The notes beneath the pieces were generated by a model. The model was not told where the DNA came from, did no database searches, and saw nothing but the letters and a program-made list of their open reading frames with translations. The translations under genes and the position numbers were made by a program. Shown here in pieces: positions 23,583-24,720 of a stretch of DNA of 24,720 nucleotides (its first letter is position 1; each line of letters starts with the position of its first letter). Where the stretch lies: positions 15,532 to 40,251 of the forward strand of contig MFIX01000198.1 of assembly GCA_001780825.1 (NCBI GenBank), given 5' to 3'. This DNA comes from Candidatus Glassbacteria bacterium RIFCSPLOWO2_12_FULL_58_11. GTDB taxonomy: Bacteria; Gemmatimonadota; Glassbacteria; GWA2-58-10.

Positions 23583-23699
23583 AGGGCTAACCTCGGCAAC
23601 TCGCCCGGGCCGCGCCTCGAGGTAAAAAAGCATATCCCGCTGCGCGTAACCTGCTCGAAATTCCTCTGTTTCAGCATGCGGCCCGATTTCACCGCCAAC

Positions 23700-24720
23700 T
23701 CAATGCATCTTGGTAATCAACTCGAAAATCGGCAGGTACATGGAGACCACCATGCCACCGACAATTATCCCGAGAAAGACGATCATTATCGGCTCCAGGG
23801 CGGCGGTAAGCGCTTCCACTGCGGTATCAACCTCTTCCTCGTAAAAATCCGCGATTTTTACCAGCATGGCGTCCAATCCGCCGGTCTGCTCGCCGACATT
23901 GATCATCTGGATCACCATGGGCGGGAAGACCTGCGCTTCCTTTAGCGGTTTGGTTATCGTCTCGCCCCCGGCAATCGCTGTCCGGCTGCCCATCACCGCA
24001 TCGTGCACCACCCGGTTGCCGCTGGTCTTGGCGGTCACCTCGAGCCCCTGGAGGATCGACACACCGCTGGAGATCAGCGTGCCCAGGGTCCGGGTGAAAC
24101 GGGCCACCGCGCTTTTGCGGATCAGGTTTCCGAGCACCGGCACTTTGAGCATCAGCGAATCAAACAGCAGCTCGCCCTTGTCGGTTTTCTTGTAGGCCTT
24201 CAGCGCGAATATCCCGCCGACTATCAGCCCAGCCAGCAGCCACCAGAAATGGATCAGAAAATCGCTCAGGTTGACGATTATCATGGTAGGCAGGGGCAGT
24301 TCCATATTCATATCTTTGAACATTTTGGAGAATATGGGGATGACAAAGATAAGCAGGACCGTCACGCAGCCCATCGCCGCGGTGAACACGACCGCCGGGT
24401 AAATCATCGCGCCTTTGATTTTTCTGACGATCCTGTCGTTTTTTTCCATGTACTCGCTCAGGCGGAGCATGATCGTATCGAGGATACCGCCTGCCTCGCC
24501 CGCCCGGACCATCGAGACGAACAGATTGGTAAAGAGCTTGGGGAATTTCTCCATGCTGTCGGCCAGGGTATTGCCGCCTTCCACATCCACCCGGATCGAA
24601 TTAGTTATCTCTTTCAGCTTTTGATTTTCAGTCTGGGCGGAGAGGATGGAGAGACACTGGACCAGAGGCAGCCCGCTGTTGATCATGGTGGCGAACTGGC
24701 GGGCGAAAAGGACGACGTCG
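23700..24720 (-). CDS. pilC: Type IV pilus inner-membrane platform protein PilC / GspF family, C-terminal part
   Basis: The gene runs off the right edge of the window: the reading frame continues upstream of the internal ATG at 24686 as DVVLFARQFAT, a conserved GspF stretch, so that ATG is not the start. About 339 C-terminal residues are visible, of roughly 400 in the family. Two GspF repeats are seen, each with the ARQFATMINSGLPLVQ-like or ARFTRTLGTLISSGVSILQG-like helix pair, plus three membrane helices (near YPAVVFTAAMGCVTVLLIFVIP, HFWWLLAGLIVGGIFAL, and the C-terminal IMIVFLGIIVGGMVVSMYLPIF, shown here only in part by position). The protein forms the inner-membrane base on which the PilB/PilT motors act. 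It is followed by the pilS-pilR pair, the typical order of a type IVa pilus cluster. Confidence 0.93.
   Translation of the reverse strand, partial: DVVLFARQFATMINSGLPLVQCLSILSAQTENQKLKEITNSIRVDVEGGNTLADSMEKFPKLFTNLFVSMVRAGEAGGILDTIMLRLSEYMEKNDRIVRKIKGAMIYPAVVFTAAMGCVTVLLIFVIPIFSKMFKDMNMELPLPTMIIVNLSDFLIHFWWLLAGLIVGGIFALKAYKKTDKGELLFDSLMLKVPVLGNLIRKSAVARFTRTLGTLISSGVSILQGLEVTAKTSGNRVVHDAVMGSRTAIAGGETITKPLKEAQVFPPMVIQMINVGEQTGGLDAMLVKIADFYEEEVDTAVEALTAALEPIMIVFLGIIVGGMVVSMYLPIFELITKMH

Noticed and set aside
23130..23945. Plus-strand open frame opposite pilS and pilC
   Set aside because: His/Asp/Gln-rich shadow translation crossing two real genes.

Overview
The window looks like a chromosomal piece of a diderm (Gram-negative type) bacterium with moderately high GC. 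Support for a diderm comes from a lipobox lipoprotein, a predicted outer-membrane beta-barrel ending in Phe, a LolA-like periplasmic protein and type IV pilus genes. I cannot assign a phylum. Gene content and motif style (a GPNGCGKTN Smc, a PilC-PilS-PilR order, a homocysteine methyltransferase fused to MTHFR) would fit an uncultured FCB-group, Acidobacteria-like or deltaproteobacterial-like lineage. No rRNA, tRNA, CRISPR array, insertion sequence or phage gene was seen.

Layout. Positions 1-7488 are on the minus strand: the first 27 codons of a PreA-like dihydropyrimidine/dihydroorotate dehydrogenase, preceded on its strand by a PreT-like NAD(P)H/FAD/Fe-S oxidoreductase, then smc, then a bifunctional homocysteine S-methyltransferase/methylenetetrahydrofolate reductase. 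A divergent spacer (7489-7837) leads to ftsY on the plus strand. After a 567-base spacer with a composite palindromic repeat comes a tight nine-gene plus-strand operon (9341-17749). Its order is ArsR-rhodanese regulator, uridine-phosphorylase-like enzyme, DsrE-like protein, multipass membrane protein, MMPL/RND transporter, DUF2892 membrane protein, LolA-like periplasmic protein, outer-membrane barrel and a NifS/selenocysteine-lyase-like PLP enzyme. From 18010 to the end everything is again on the minus strand: a lipoprotein amidohydrolase, nagB, and the 3' end of a type IV pilus cluster (pilC-pilS-pilR).

How the genes work together. The nine-gene operon is the most interesting part. It joins sulfur-handling parts (rhodanese, DsrE, YgaP-type DUF2892, cysteine desulfurase) under a probable thiol-sensing ArsR repressor, together with an envelope transport module (inner-membrane RND, periplasmic LolA-like carrier, outer-membrane barrel) and a nucleoside phosphorylase. 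An 18-base dyad overlaps the probable -10 box of the operon and is a good candidate for the autoregulatory operator. The regulator plus DUF2892 resemble E. coli ygaV-ygaP, but with the rhodanese domain moved onto the regulator. What the operon moves or makes is not known from sequence.

Three copies of a TAGGGGC...GCCCCTA palindromic element lie in the spacers (7746, 9019, 17862), suggesting a dispersed REP-like family in this genome. Start sites were adjusted from the longest reading frame where a Shine-Dalgarno sequence supported a later start (homocysteine methyltransferase fusion, ftsY, barrel, cysteine desulfurase, PilS). All family calls are by motif recognition by eye; no database search was run.
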